From Halanaerobiaceae bacterium (GTDB lineage: Bacteria; Bacillota; Halanaerobiia; Halanaerobiales; DTU029): a DNA stretch of 5,463 nt. The DNA lies in the NCBI GenBank assembly GCA_012521855.1, contig JAAYLO010000115.1, positions 1-5,463 on the forward strand, written 5' to 3'. The position numbers were made by a program, and so were the translations under genes. A model generated the notes under the pieces. The model was not told the DNA's origin. It did not search any database and saw only the letters and a list, made by a program, of their open reading frames with translations. Positions 1-5,463 of the stretch are shown one piece after another (position 1 is the first letter of the stretch; each line of letters starts with the position of its first letter).

Positions 1-585
1 CAGGATACCTATCCTCGTTGAAGCATCCAGCATACTGATCAGTTCATCAGCAATCAATACATCAACATCCATCAATAAAGTCCTTGCTATAAGCAATCTC
101 TGCAATTGGCCGCCGCTGAGCTGATGCGGAAATTTACCCAGGACTCTTTCTGGATTAAGGTTTACATCCTGTAAAGCCTTGATGATTTTTTCTTCCCTGT
201 TTGATATATCGAGGCCAAAAGAATCAAAAATCATGTTAAAAACCCTGTCAACCCTGTATAGCGGATTAAAAGTTGCAAAAGGATCCTGAAAAATACCCTG
301 TACCTTTTTATAATATTCTCTAAGTTCCTCTTTATCATCAATTTCAGCTACATCTTTACCCTTATAATAAATATGGCCGCTGGTCGGTTTGATAAGTTTC
401 AGAATCAATTTCCCTATTGTCGTTTTTCCGCTACCGCTTTCCCCGATCAATGACAGAATGGTTCCCCGTTTAATATCAAAAGAAACATCTTTTACAGCAA
501 CAGTGTATACAGGCCGGAAAACACCACTTTTAAATACCCTGGTCAAATTCTGGATAGACATGATAATTTCACTGTTTTTAGTCAT
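1..585 (-). CDS. Opp/Dpp-type ABC transporter ATPase, second subunit (DppF/OppF-like), partial at window edge
   Basis: This is the second nucleotide-binding subunit of the importer; with the upstream ATPase it would form the cytoplasmic ATP-driven motor. The open frame runs for 195 codons to base 1 with no stop, so the C-terminal part is outside the window; relatives are about 320-330 residues. Visible motifs in order are Walker A GESGSGKT (residues 48-55), the Q-loop glutamine in GIFQDPFATFNP (Q100), the signature LSGGQ (156-160), Walker B VDVLIADE (174-181) and the D-loop SMLDAS (184-189). The H-loop and the C-terminal oligopeptide-transporter domain are not visible. The start at 585 overlaps the preceding gene by 8 bases (ATGACTAA) and has AGGAAG 8 bases upstream; an in-frame ATG at residue 9 is a less well-supported alternative. 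The residue after the Walker B glutamate is leucine (L182), where most family members have proline. The family call is firm; the substrate is not shown by this subunit. Confidence 0.93.
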   Translation of the reverse strand, partial: MTKNSEIIMSIQNLTRVFKSGVFRPVYTVAVKDVSFDIKRGTILSLIGESGSGKTTIGKLILKLIKPTSGHIYYKGKDVAEIDDKEELREYYKKVQGIFQDPFATFNPLYRVDRVFNMIFDSFGLDISNREEKIIKALQDVNLNPERVLGKFPHQLSGGQLQRLLIARTLLMDVDVLIADELISMLDASTRIGIL

Positions 586-1573
586 TATCATCACTTCCTG
601 TCTCATTCCATCTCCAGCAGGATACATAATGTCCCTCATTTACCTTTTCCTGTGCTGGAGTCTCCTCACATTGTTCATTTGCATAAGGACACCTGAACCT
701 GAAGCGGCAGCCCTCTCCTATATTCAAAAGATTGGGCGGTGTGCCTTTTATACCATACAATTTTTTATCTTTATACTGAATACCTACCTGTGGTAAAGAA
801 GCTATTAAGGCTCTGGTATAAGGATGTCTTGGATTTTCAATAAGCTCATCAGTTGGCCCGATCTCACAAAACTGTCCTGCATACATTATCATTAAGCGGT
901 CAGCTATCTGGTATAGTATCGACAGGTCATGAGTAATAAACATGGAAGAACCTATAATCCCTTCATCCCTGAAATTTGCCAGCATTGTTGCCACATATCT
1001 CTGGGAGCTGACATCCAGGGCTGAAGTAATCTCATCTGCTATCAGGAATTCAGGATCAAGGATTGTAGAGATAATCATTATTACTCTCTGTTTCATACCG
1101 CCGGATAATTCAATGGGGTATCTATCAAGAACTGAGTAATCAAGATTAACCATATTCAGTCTTTCTTCTACTTTTTCAAAAAATTCACCGTCAGCTAGAA
1201 CCCCGTGTTGTTCTACCAGATCTGCTATAAATGTTTTTATTTTTTTTGTCGGGCTGAAAGCATCGAGAGCATACTGCGGAATCAAAGATATATTTTTTAA
1301 ACGCATCTTCTGATACTCTTCTTTGCTCATCTTCATGATGTTTTTTCCAAGCAGCTTAACTTCACCAGAGATATATCGTAATGGCGGTTTTAACGAGATC
1401 AAGGTACTGGCAAGAGTGCTTTTTCCACATCCAGATTCGCCGGCCAGTCCCAGTATCTCCCCGCGTTTAACATCGAATGATATATCATCAACGGCCTTTA
1501 CACTACCTTTTAACACCATATAATATGCCTTCAAATTTCTTATTTCCAGTATATTTTCTCTCTTATCATTCAT
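578..1573 (-). CDS. Opp/Dpp-type ABC transporter ATPase, first subunit (DppD/OppD-like)
   Basis: This 331-residue cytoplasmic ATPase energises the importer and should pair with the downstream ATPase. Its motifs are complete: Walker A GESGCGKS (45-52), Q-loop Q100 in SLIPQ, signature LSGGM (156-160, the methionine form usual in DppD proteins), Walker B EFLIADE (175-181), D-loop SALD (184-187) and H-loop H215 in ITHD. The C-terminal oligopeptide-transporter domain follows, with RHPYTRALIASLP (249-261) and GTPPNL (277-282). Four cysteines, C289, C295, C302 and C319, match the pattern that binds a [4Fe-4S] cluster in characterised DppD proteins, so a cluster is likely here by homology. The length is normal for the family. 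The start has GAGGGAG 10 bases upstream and lies 4 bases after the permease stop; the end overlaps the next ATPase start by 8 bases. I182 replaces the usual proline after the Walker B glutamate. Confidence 0.95.
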   Translation of the reverse strand: MNDKRENILEIRNLKAYYMVLKGSVKAVDDISFDVKRGEILGLAGESGCGKSTLASTLISLKPPLRYISGEVKLLGKNIMKMSKEEYQKMRLKNISLIPQYALDAFSPTKKIKTFIADLVEQHGVLADGEFFEKVEERLNMVNLDYSVLDRYPIELSGGMKQRVIMIISTILDPEFLIADEITSALDVSSQRYVATMLANFRDEGIIGSSMFITHDLSILYQIADRLMIMYAGQFCEIGPTDELIENPRHPYTRALIASLPQVGIQYKDKKLYGIKGTPPNLLNIGEGCRFRFRCPYANEQCEETPAQEKVNEGHYVSCWRWNETGSDDND

Positions 1574-1577
1574 ATGC

Positions 1578-2441
1578 CTACATCTCCCTCAATCGCGGAT
1601 TGAATGCTGCATCAAGACCGGTATTTACAAAATACAATGCTGTAATCAAAATTGTAAGGATGAATCCAGGAATAATTGCCCACCACCACATTCCTAACTG
1701 TATACCATTCCAGTTAACAGCAGTCTGCATAACAAGACCCAGTGAAACTCCTCTTGTGGGGCCGAGACCCAGGAACTCCAGTTGAACAGTTGCCAGCATT
1801 GTTCCATTAAACTGCTGTATATAGGCCATAAACACATATGAAAACATATTTGAGGCTATATCCTCCCGTAAAATTCTGGGAACACTTAAGGAGGATATCC
1901 TGGATAGATTTACATATTCCTGATTCCTCAAAGAAAGAGTCTGTGCTCTGACAGCTCTTGCCAGCCATGGCCAGGAAGTCGAAGCAACAATTACAGACAT
2001 GACCATAATCCCCCGTACTTTCAGAAAAGCTGAAATAACAATTAATAAGGCCAGTTGTGGTATCACAACAAAAATATTGGTTATCATCATTAGAAATTCA
2101 TCAAACAGCCTGCCTCCATAATAACCAGAAAGGAAACCTATTACACAGCCTATTACAGTAGCAATTGTTCCGGCAATAAAACCTACCAGCAGTGTAGTAC
2201 GGAGACCGTATACAGTCCTGGTAAAAACATCTCTACCCATGATAGTCGTTCCAAAGAAATGCTCAGATGAAGGAGGTATATAGGGTGGTCCAGCAAATTC
2301 TTCATAATCATAAGGTGAGATCATTGGTCCGAATATTGCCAGAAGAACGATCATAAGAAAGATAGATAATCCAAATATTACTTTCCAATTCGTTATAGCA
2401 TGATACAGGTTTTCATGTCTTTTCCAGAATCCTGCTGCCAT
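1578..2441 (-). CDS. Opp/Dpp-type ABC transporter permease, DppC/OppC-like
   Basis: This is a 287-residue inner-membrane permease, a normal length for DppC proteins, forming half of the translocation channel. A first hydrophobic segment lies at about 20-42, followed by an extracytoplasmic stretch and the DppC hallmark HFFGTTIMGRDVFTRTVYG (61-79). Further likely membrane segments are at about 82-106, 117-140, 144-162, 200-222 and 252-275. The ATPase-coupling (EAA) loop lies at about 164-198, starting VRAQTLSLRNQEYVNLS. It is degenerate: the usual glycine is S184 and the usual Leu-Pro near the end is A196-S197. The rest of the protein looks intact, with no frameshift, so this is more likely a subfamily trait than decay. 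The start is supported by GGGGAGGTG (2448-2456), placed inside the last codons of the preceding permease gene and 6 bases from the ATG. The intergenic gap is only 3 bases, suggesting translational coupling. Confidence 0.94.
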   Translation of the reverse strand: MAAGFWKRHENLYHAITNWKVIFGLSIFLMIVLLAIFGPMISPYDYEEFAGPPYIPPSSEHFFGTTIMGRDVFTRTVYGLRTTLLVGFIAGTIATVIGCVIGFLSGYYGGRLFDEFLMMITNIFVVIPQLALLIVISAFLKVRGIMVMSVIVASTSWPWLARAVRAQTLSLRNQEYVNLSRISSLSVPRILREDIASNMFSYVFMAYIQQFNGTMLATVQLEFLGLGPTRGVSLGLVMQTAVNWNGIQLGMWWWAIIPGFILTILITALYFVNTGLDAAFNPRLREM

Positions 2442-2444
2442 TTT

Positions 2445-3434
2445 TTACACCTCCCCGGAAAATGAGATCCTTACCCGTGGGTCAATAAACATATAGATGA
2501 TATCGACTACAAAATTGGCCACTAAAGCCATAACAACTATAGCCAGGAAGATACCCTGTAAAAGGAAGTAGTCCTGGCTTAAAACTGAATTTAACATCAT
2601 CCGGCCCAGGCCAGGATAATTGAATACTGTTTCCACTGTAATTGCCCCACCGATAAGGCCGGCAATTCTTAAGGCAAGGCCGGTAACCTGTGGTAAAACC
2701 CCATTTCTATAGCCGTATTTCCTGATCAATTTGTCTGAAGCACCAAGTGCTTCCATATACCTGGAGTAGTTGGAACTCCTTTCATAGATAATCATATTCC
2801 TCATCCCTATAGCCCAGCCACCAAGTTGAACCAGGAACAATGAGAAAAATGGCAAGAACCAGTGCTTAAGATAATCAGATATAAAAACCCAGTTAAAACC
2901 TGGAGATACTGTAGCACTATATGCCCCGCTTATTGGGAATTTGCCTATTTTTACTCCCAGAACAAAGGCTACAACTCCTGCCATCCAGAAGTAGGGTGAT
3001 GAACTCAGGAAGTAAAAGACGGGCATCATAAAATTATCAGCTATTCTTTTTACACCTGAAAGGGCACCCAGCCGGTTACCTACAATATAACTTAAAATAA
3101 TTGCAGGTAATAGCAGTAATATATCATAGATAATAGCTTGTTTAATTATATCTGTAACAGGTCTCGGAAATTGCATAATACTGATACCAAAATCGCCGGT
3201 GAAAATAGACTTTAAAAATTTAAAATATTGGACCAATAAGGGTTCATCCAGTTTAAACAACAGGGTCAATTGCTGCTCTATTATCTCTCTACCACCCTCC
3301 ATAATGGAGAAGCGGGATACAAGAGATGAAATAGGGTCTCCCGGCATCATACGCGGGATAATAAAATTGATGGTTACGGCCAGGAAAAAGGTCACAATAT
3401 ATACCAGTATCTTTTTGCTGAGATACCTCCCCAT
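2445..3434 (-). CDS. Opp/Dpp-type ABC transporter permease, DppB/OppB-like
   Basis: This 329-residue integral membrane protein would form the other half of the channel. Family features in order are an N-terminal membrane segment (about 8-28) ending in the characteristic MMPGDP (29-34), a large extracytoplasmic region to about residue 98, membrane segments at about 99-121, 136-160 and 192-215, and the ATPase-coupling loop at about 221-248 (YMEALGAS with the conserved glycine G231, ending NGVLP). Then come a membrane segment near 250-267, the DppB hallmark ETVFNYPGLGRMM (268-280), and a last segment at about 293-317 followed by IDPRVRIS (317-324). The length is normal. The start at 3434 has AAAGGAG 10 bases upstream (3445-3451). 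That site sits 6 bases after the base of a 12-bp stem-loop in the gap that separates this gene from the binding-protein gene. The coupling loop is closer to consensus than that of the partner permease. Confidence 0.95.
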   Translation of the reverse strand: MGRYLSKKILVYIVTFFLAVTINFIIPRMMPGDPISSLVSRFSIMEGGREIIEQQLTLLFKLDEPLLVQYFKFLKSIFTGDFGISIMQFPRPVTDIIKQAIIYDILLLLPAIILSYIVGNRLGALSGVKRIADNFMMPVFYFLSSSPYFWMAGVVAFVLGVKIGKFPISGAYSATVSPGFNWVFISDYLKHWFLPFFSLFLVQLGGWAIGMRNMIIYERSSNYSRYMEALGASDKLIRKYGYRNGVLPQVTGLALRIAGLIGGAITVETVFNYPGLGRMMLNSVLSQDYFLLQGIFLAIVVMALVANFVVDIIYMFIDPRVRISFSGEV

Positions 3435-3457
3435 TTTTTGTTAGCTCCTTTCTATAG

Positions 3458-3487
3458 AACAGGTCCGATTATAATATCGGACCTGTT
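3458..3487 (-). other. intercistronic stem-loop between binding-protein and permease genes
   Basis: The sequence contains a perfect 12-bp inverted repeat, AACAGGTCCGAT pairing with ATCGGACCTGTT, around a 6-base loop. Half of the stem pairs are G-C. It lies 28 bases after the binding-protein stop and 23 bases before the permease start, directly upstream of the permease ribosome binding site, which it leaves unpaired. In the direction of operon transcription the stem is followed by CTATAGAAAGG, not by a U-tract, so it does not look like an intrinsic terminator. Such hairpins between a binding-protein gene and its permease genes commonly stabilise the upstream message and raise binding protein over membrane subunits. 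That role is inferred here. On the plus strand the stem is followed by TTTTATT, but no plus-strand gene leads into it. Confidence 0.8.
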
Positions 3488-3515
3488 TTATTAAATATTT
3501 ATTTATCTCACTTTA

Positions 3516-5186
3516 TTATCTTACTGGCTCGATGCCGATTAATACATCGATCATACCTAACTGGTAAGCATTATCCCATGTTACAGGTATACCATACGGA
3601 TTGTCTGCAGATGGCCAGTTAGTCCAGTAATTTTCTGTATATTGTGCCCATAGACCATTATGCCATAATGGAATAGCAGGCATGTCAATTAACAATGTCT
3701 TCTGGATTTCAGCTGCTAATTCCTGTTTTACAGCTTCATCATTGGTCATATTGAACTGATCAATCTTGGTGAACAGTTCTGGATTGTCATAAGCACCCCA
3801 GTTACCATTGCTTCTACGCTCACCGTAGATATCGCTGTTTGCAACACCATTCCAGTAATCAAATGGTGTTGAGGTAAGTGTAGATGTCTGGTTACCTATC
3901 AACATATCAAAATTCAGGGTAAATCTGTTGTTATCATATACTGATGCATCCGGGAATGCTGCATTCAGGTTAACTCCTACAGCATTTGCATTATTCGCGA
4001 TAACATTAATGGCTTCCATCCAGTCTGTCCATCCGCGTGGAACGATGATTTCCAGATAAATCGGACTTCCATCAGGCATATCTCTCCAGCCGTCTCCATC
4101 AACGTCTACATAGCCTGCTTCATCCAGCAGCTGGGCAGCTTTTGCAGGATCATAATAGAAGCCGTATTCGTTCACAACATCTTCGTTCAGGTATTCTAAC
4201 CAACCTTCACCGAAAAGACCTGTAGGATTAGCTGGCTGAACAAGTCCACCATATACCTTGTCAACAATGGTGTCCTTATTGATAGCAAATGCCAGTGCTC
4301 TTCTGAATTTTGGATCATTCATTGGAGGCCTCTTTGTATTCATATAAACTTTAGCTGTATTCCAGGAGAGCATGTATGGCTCATCTTCATACCAGGTCTT
4401 CAGTCCGAAGGCTGCTTTAACTCTTTCAACACCAGGGATAAAGTTGTTACTTAAGTCAACTTCACCTTTCATCAACATACCGAGGGTAATGTTGTTACTT
4501 ACATTAACAAGGTCAACGATATATTTTGGTTTCGGTTTGCCAAATACATTATTACCCCACCAGTTGTCATTTCTTACCCAGACCATTCTATCTGGTCCTG
4601 CTTCATAATAGAAATATGGCCCTGATCCTACAGGATAAGCATTTGTTCTTGTCATTAACTCATCAGCAGGAATCTTGCTCCAGATATGTTCAGGGATAAT
4701 ATATCTTTGATATAATTCTTTATCCCATTCAGCATAGTGCGGCTCTTTAAAGGTGAATTTTACTGTATAGTCATTTAATGCTACTGCTGAACCGAGCCAT
4801 TCCCATACTGCAGAATAATATAAAGGATTATTCCGGGCAATTTCATAAGTAAATACAACATCATCTGCTGTTAATGGCTGCCCGTCGGACCAGTATAGTC
4901 CTTTCTTCAGTTTTATTACATATTCATTATTGGAAATCCATTCTCCACTTTCAGCCAGCCAGGGCCGGTACTCTTTTTTCAATGGATTATAGGAGAACAA
5001 TGTTTCATAAACAAGACCTGCAGTTCCCATATGACGATTTGGTATCAAAATATTCCAAGTAGAAGGAGGACCCCAGGCAGCTCCCGTAACGACTAATGTC
5101 TCTCTACGGTCAAATTCAGCTGCAATGGAAACTACACTTAACAATAGAACCATTGTCAATACCAAAACCGACTTTGCTAATTTCAT
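3516..5186 (-). CDS. extracytoplasmic solute-binding protein, family 5 (oligopeptide or oligosaccharide ABC importer)
   Basis: This 556-residue protein should capture solute outside the cytoplasmic membrane and deliver it to the permeases encoded downstream. Residues 1-23 are a Sec signal peptide (K3, K5, hydrophobic core 7-20, likely cleavage after SIAA). There is no lipobox cysteine. Family 5 hallmarks follow: EYRPWLAES (72-80), LKKGLYWSDGQPLTADDVVFTYE (93-115, a near-consensus family signature), PVGSGPYFY (185-193) and FRRALAFAINKDTIVDKVYGG (294-314). A DVDGDGWRD loop (361-369) resembles a calcium-binding DxDxDG motif. The C-terminal part has IPLWHNGLWAQY (505-516) and YWTNWPS (520-526). 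It contains 25 tryptophans (about 4.5%), which would suit aromatic stacking on sugar rings; cello-oligosaccharide-binding family 5 proteins are the relatives I would suspect, but peptide binding cannot be excluded. The start at 5186 has AAAGGGGTG 5 bases upstream and gives a well-formed signal peptide. As first gene of the operon it carries the long leader. Confidence 0.93.
   Translation of the reverse strand: MKLAKSVLVLTMVLLLSVVSIAAEFDRRETLVVTGAAWGPPSTWNILIPNRHMGTAGLVYETLFSYNPLKKEYRPWLAESGEWISNNEYVIKLKKGLYWSDGQPLTADDVVFTYEIARNNPLYYSAVWEWLGSAVALNDYTVKFTFKEPHYAEWDKELYQRYIIPEHIWSKIPADELMTRTNAYPVGSGPYFYYEAGPDRMVWVRNDNWWGNNVFGKPKPKYIVDLVNVSNNITLGMLMKGEVDLSNNFIPGVERVKAAFGLKTWYEDEPYMLSWNTAKVYMNTKRPPMNDPKFRRALAFAINKDTIVDKVYGGLVQPANPTGLFGEGWLEYLNEDVVNEYGFYYDPAKAAQLLDEAGYVDVDGDGWRDMPDGSPIYLEIIVPRGWTDWMEAINVIANNANAVGVNLNAAFPDASVYDNNRFTLNFDMLIGNQTSTLTSTPFDYWNGVANSDIYGERRSNGNWGAYDNPELFTKIDQFNMTNDEAVKQELAAEIQKTLLIDMPAIPLWHNGLWAQYTENYWTNWPSADNPYGIPVTWDNAYQLGMIDVLIGIEPVR
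5118..5186 (-). other. signal peptide coding region of the binding protein (Sec type, no lipobox)
   Basis: Residues 1-23 have two lysines near the N-terminus, a hydrophobic core LVLTMVLLLSVV and an Ala-Ala pair before EFDRRE, fitting signal peptidase I cleavage near residue 23. No cysteine occurs in this region, so lipid anchoring by signal peptidase II is not expected. This places the mature protein in a periplasm-like space. The exact cleavage point is an estimate. Confidence 0.8.
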
Positions 5187-5191
5187 TAAAA

Positions 5192-5200
5192 CACCCCTTT
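5192..5200 (-). promoter_or_regulatory. ribosome binding site of the binding-protein gene
   Basis: AAAGGGGTG matches the anti-Shine-Dalgarno complement AAGGAGGTG at 7 of 9 positions and ends 5 bases before the ATG at 5186. It supports that start over the internal ATG at residue 12, which would lose the basic end of the signal peptide. Confidence 0.8.
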
Positions 5201-5218
5201 TGTTATAATTTTAGTTTT

Positions 5219-5259
5219 TTATTCTTTAACAAATCCTGTAATAGATTTGTTAAGAATAA
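5219..5259 (-). other. leader stem-loop close to the binding-protein start
   Basis: An inverted repeat with a 10-bp perfect core (TTAACAAATC with GATTTGTTAA) is extended by 6 more pairs past a single bulged base at 5225, with an 8-base loop at 5236-5243. It lies 32 bases upstream of the start codon. It is AT-rich and is followed in the transcript by an A-rich stretch, AAAAAACTAAAA, not a U-tract, so it is not a terminator for this operon. A role in message stability or in keeping the ribosome site open is possible but inferred. Confidence 0.6.
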
Positions 5260-5277
5260 GTTGTCATCCCCCTACTT

Positions 5278-5315
5278 TTCCTTATTTTATTATGTATTTT
5301 ATACAAAATAAGGAA
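5278..5315 (-). other. second AT-rich leader stem-loop
   Basis: TTCCTTATTTT pairs with AAAATAAGGAA over 11 bp, and a nested 4-bp GTAT/ATAC stem (5294-5304) sits inside, offset by 5 unpaired bases at 5289-5293. No U-tract follows in the operon direction; the next bases are A- and G-rich (AAGTAGGGGG). It would lie within the 5' untranslated leader if transcription starts near 5376. Function is unknown. Confidence 0.5.
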
Positions 5316-5362
5316 GTGACAAACTTATCATCGTATTGAAAGATTGTACAAATATAAGTTGC

Positions 5363-5374
5363 TAAAACGTTTTA
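5363..5374. promoter_or_regulatory. candidate operator: 12-bp palindrome TAAAACGTTTTA
   Basis: This is a perfect palindrome with a central CG, the symmetry typical of operators bound by LacI-family sugar regulators and, more loosely, of CcpA cre sites. It differs from the cre consensus TGWAANCGNTNWCA at the outer two positions on both sides. It sits just downstream of the best -10 element, at about +3 to +14 relative to the expected start, where a bound repressor would block initiation or elongation. No regulator gene is present in the window, so the binding protein is not identified. Confidence 0.5.
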
Positions 5375-5383
5375 CTAAAGTAT

Positions 5384-5412
5384 ATTATAACTTAACTTGA
5401 TAAAAATATCAA
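5384..5412 (-). promoter_or_regulatory. sigma-A-type promoter of the operon
   Basis: Reading on the minus strand, TTGATA (5412-5407, one mismatch to TTGACA) is followed after exactly 17 bases by a perfect TATAAT (5389-5384). Transcription would begin near 5376, giving a leader of about 190 bases before the binding-protein start. The element composition and spacing are close to ideal, but AT-rich intergenic DNA produces such matches by chance fairly often. Confidence 0.65.
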
Positions 5413-5414
5413 GT
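5395..5414. repeat. inverted repeat overlapping the -35 element (candidate operator)
   Basis: ACTTGATA and TATCAAGT form a perfect 8-bp inverted repeat separated by 4 bases. It covers the -35 hexamer and most of the spacer of the main promoter candidate, where a dimeric repressor would compete with RNA polymerase. If transcription began at the upstream candidate promoter, the same repeat could fold as a small hairpin instead. The binding factor is unknown. Confidence 0.5.
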
Positions 5415-5439
5415 ATCAAACAAAATAGGTTTGTGTCAA
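5412..5439 (-). promoter_or_regulatory. possible second, overlapping promoter
   Basis: A perfect -35 hexamer TTGACA (5439-5434) is followed after 16 bases by GATACT (5417-5412), which matches TATAAT at 4 of 6 positions. Its -10 element touches the -35 element of the better candidate at 5407-5412, so the two would be alternatives. It is the weaker call because of its -10 element. Confidence 0.35.
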
Positions 5440-5463
5440 GCATTAGTAGGTAAATAAATAGAA

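Noticed and set aside
1..585. Truncated ATPase as a pseudogene
   Set aside because: The frame is open to the first base of the window and all motifs up to the D-loop are present, so the truncation is only the window edge.
389..796. Plus-strand open frame of 135 codons
   Set aside because: It lies opposite the two ATPase genes, crosses their junction, has no family resemblance and is explained by their conserved minus-strand motifs.
3470..3475. TATAAT in the plus strand as a -10 element
   Set aside because: It is the loop of the stem-loop, has no suitable -35 partner I can see, and no plus-strand gene follows.
3458..3500. Intrinsic terminator on the plus strand (stem followed by TTTTATT)
   Set aside because: No plus-strand gene leads into it. 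In the operon direction no U-tract follows the stem, so it was recorded as an intercistronic hairpin instead.
5096..5311. Plus-strand open frame of 71 codons over the leader region
   Set aside because: It runs antisense to the signal peptide coding region and into AT-rich noncoding DNA, with low-complexity Phe/Leu/Lys-rich sequence and no clear ribosome binding site.
5363..5374. Canonical CcpA cre site
   Set aside because: The core fits, but the outer TG and CA positions do not match, so only a general LacI-family-like operator is proposed.

Overview
The window holds one almost complete ABC-importer operon of the oligopeptide/dipeptide (Opp/Dpp) class. All of it lies on the minus strand and is transcribed from right to left. 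In order of transcription it contains a 277-base leader and promoter region (5187-5463), a family 5 extracytoplasmic solute-binding protein (5186-3516), an 81-base gap with a strong stem-loop, a DppB-type permease (3434-2445), a DppC-type permease (2441-1578), a DppD-type ATPase (1573-578), and a DppF-type ATPase (585-1) that is cut off by the left window edge. No RNA gene, mobile element, CRISPR array or plus-strand gene is supported.

The four transporter genes after the binding protein are tightly packed (3-base gap, 4-base gap, 8-base overlap), each with a purine-rich Shine-Dalgarno sequence, so they are very probably co-transcribed and translationally coupled. The binding protein would capture solute outside the cytoplasmic membrane, the two permeases form the channel, and the two different ATPases form the heterodimeric motor.

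The organism looks like an AT-rich anaerobic bacterium. The binding protein has a Sec signal peptide but no lipobox cysteine, which suggests a periplasmic protein in a two-membrane or toga-bearing cell rather than a lipoprotein of a monoderm Firmicute. General protein style (many ATA, AGA and AGG codons; tryptophan-rich family 5 binding protein; second ATPase with an SMLDAS motif) recalls Halanaerobiales or Thermotogota. This is an impression, not a demonstrated assignment. In such organisms many family 5 systems import oligosaccharides rather than peptides, and the tryptophan content and a LacI-like palindrome by the promoter lean that way.

The regulatory region upstream of the binding protein is the least ordinary part. 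It has a near-consensus sigma-A-type promoter, a second overlapping candidate, an inverted repeat over the -35/spacer, a perfect 12-base palindrome with a CG centre at the expected transcription start, and a leader of about 190 bases with two long AT-rich stem-loops. I see no evidence for a wholly new biological system. The interest lies in control of this operon and in a few departures from family consensus in the motor and coupling motifs.
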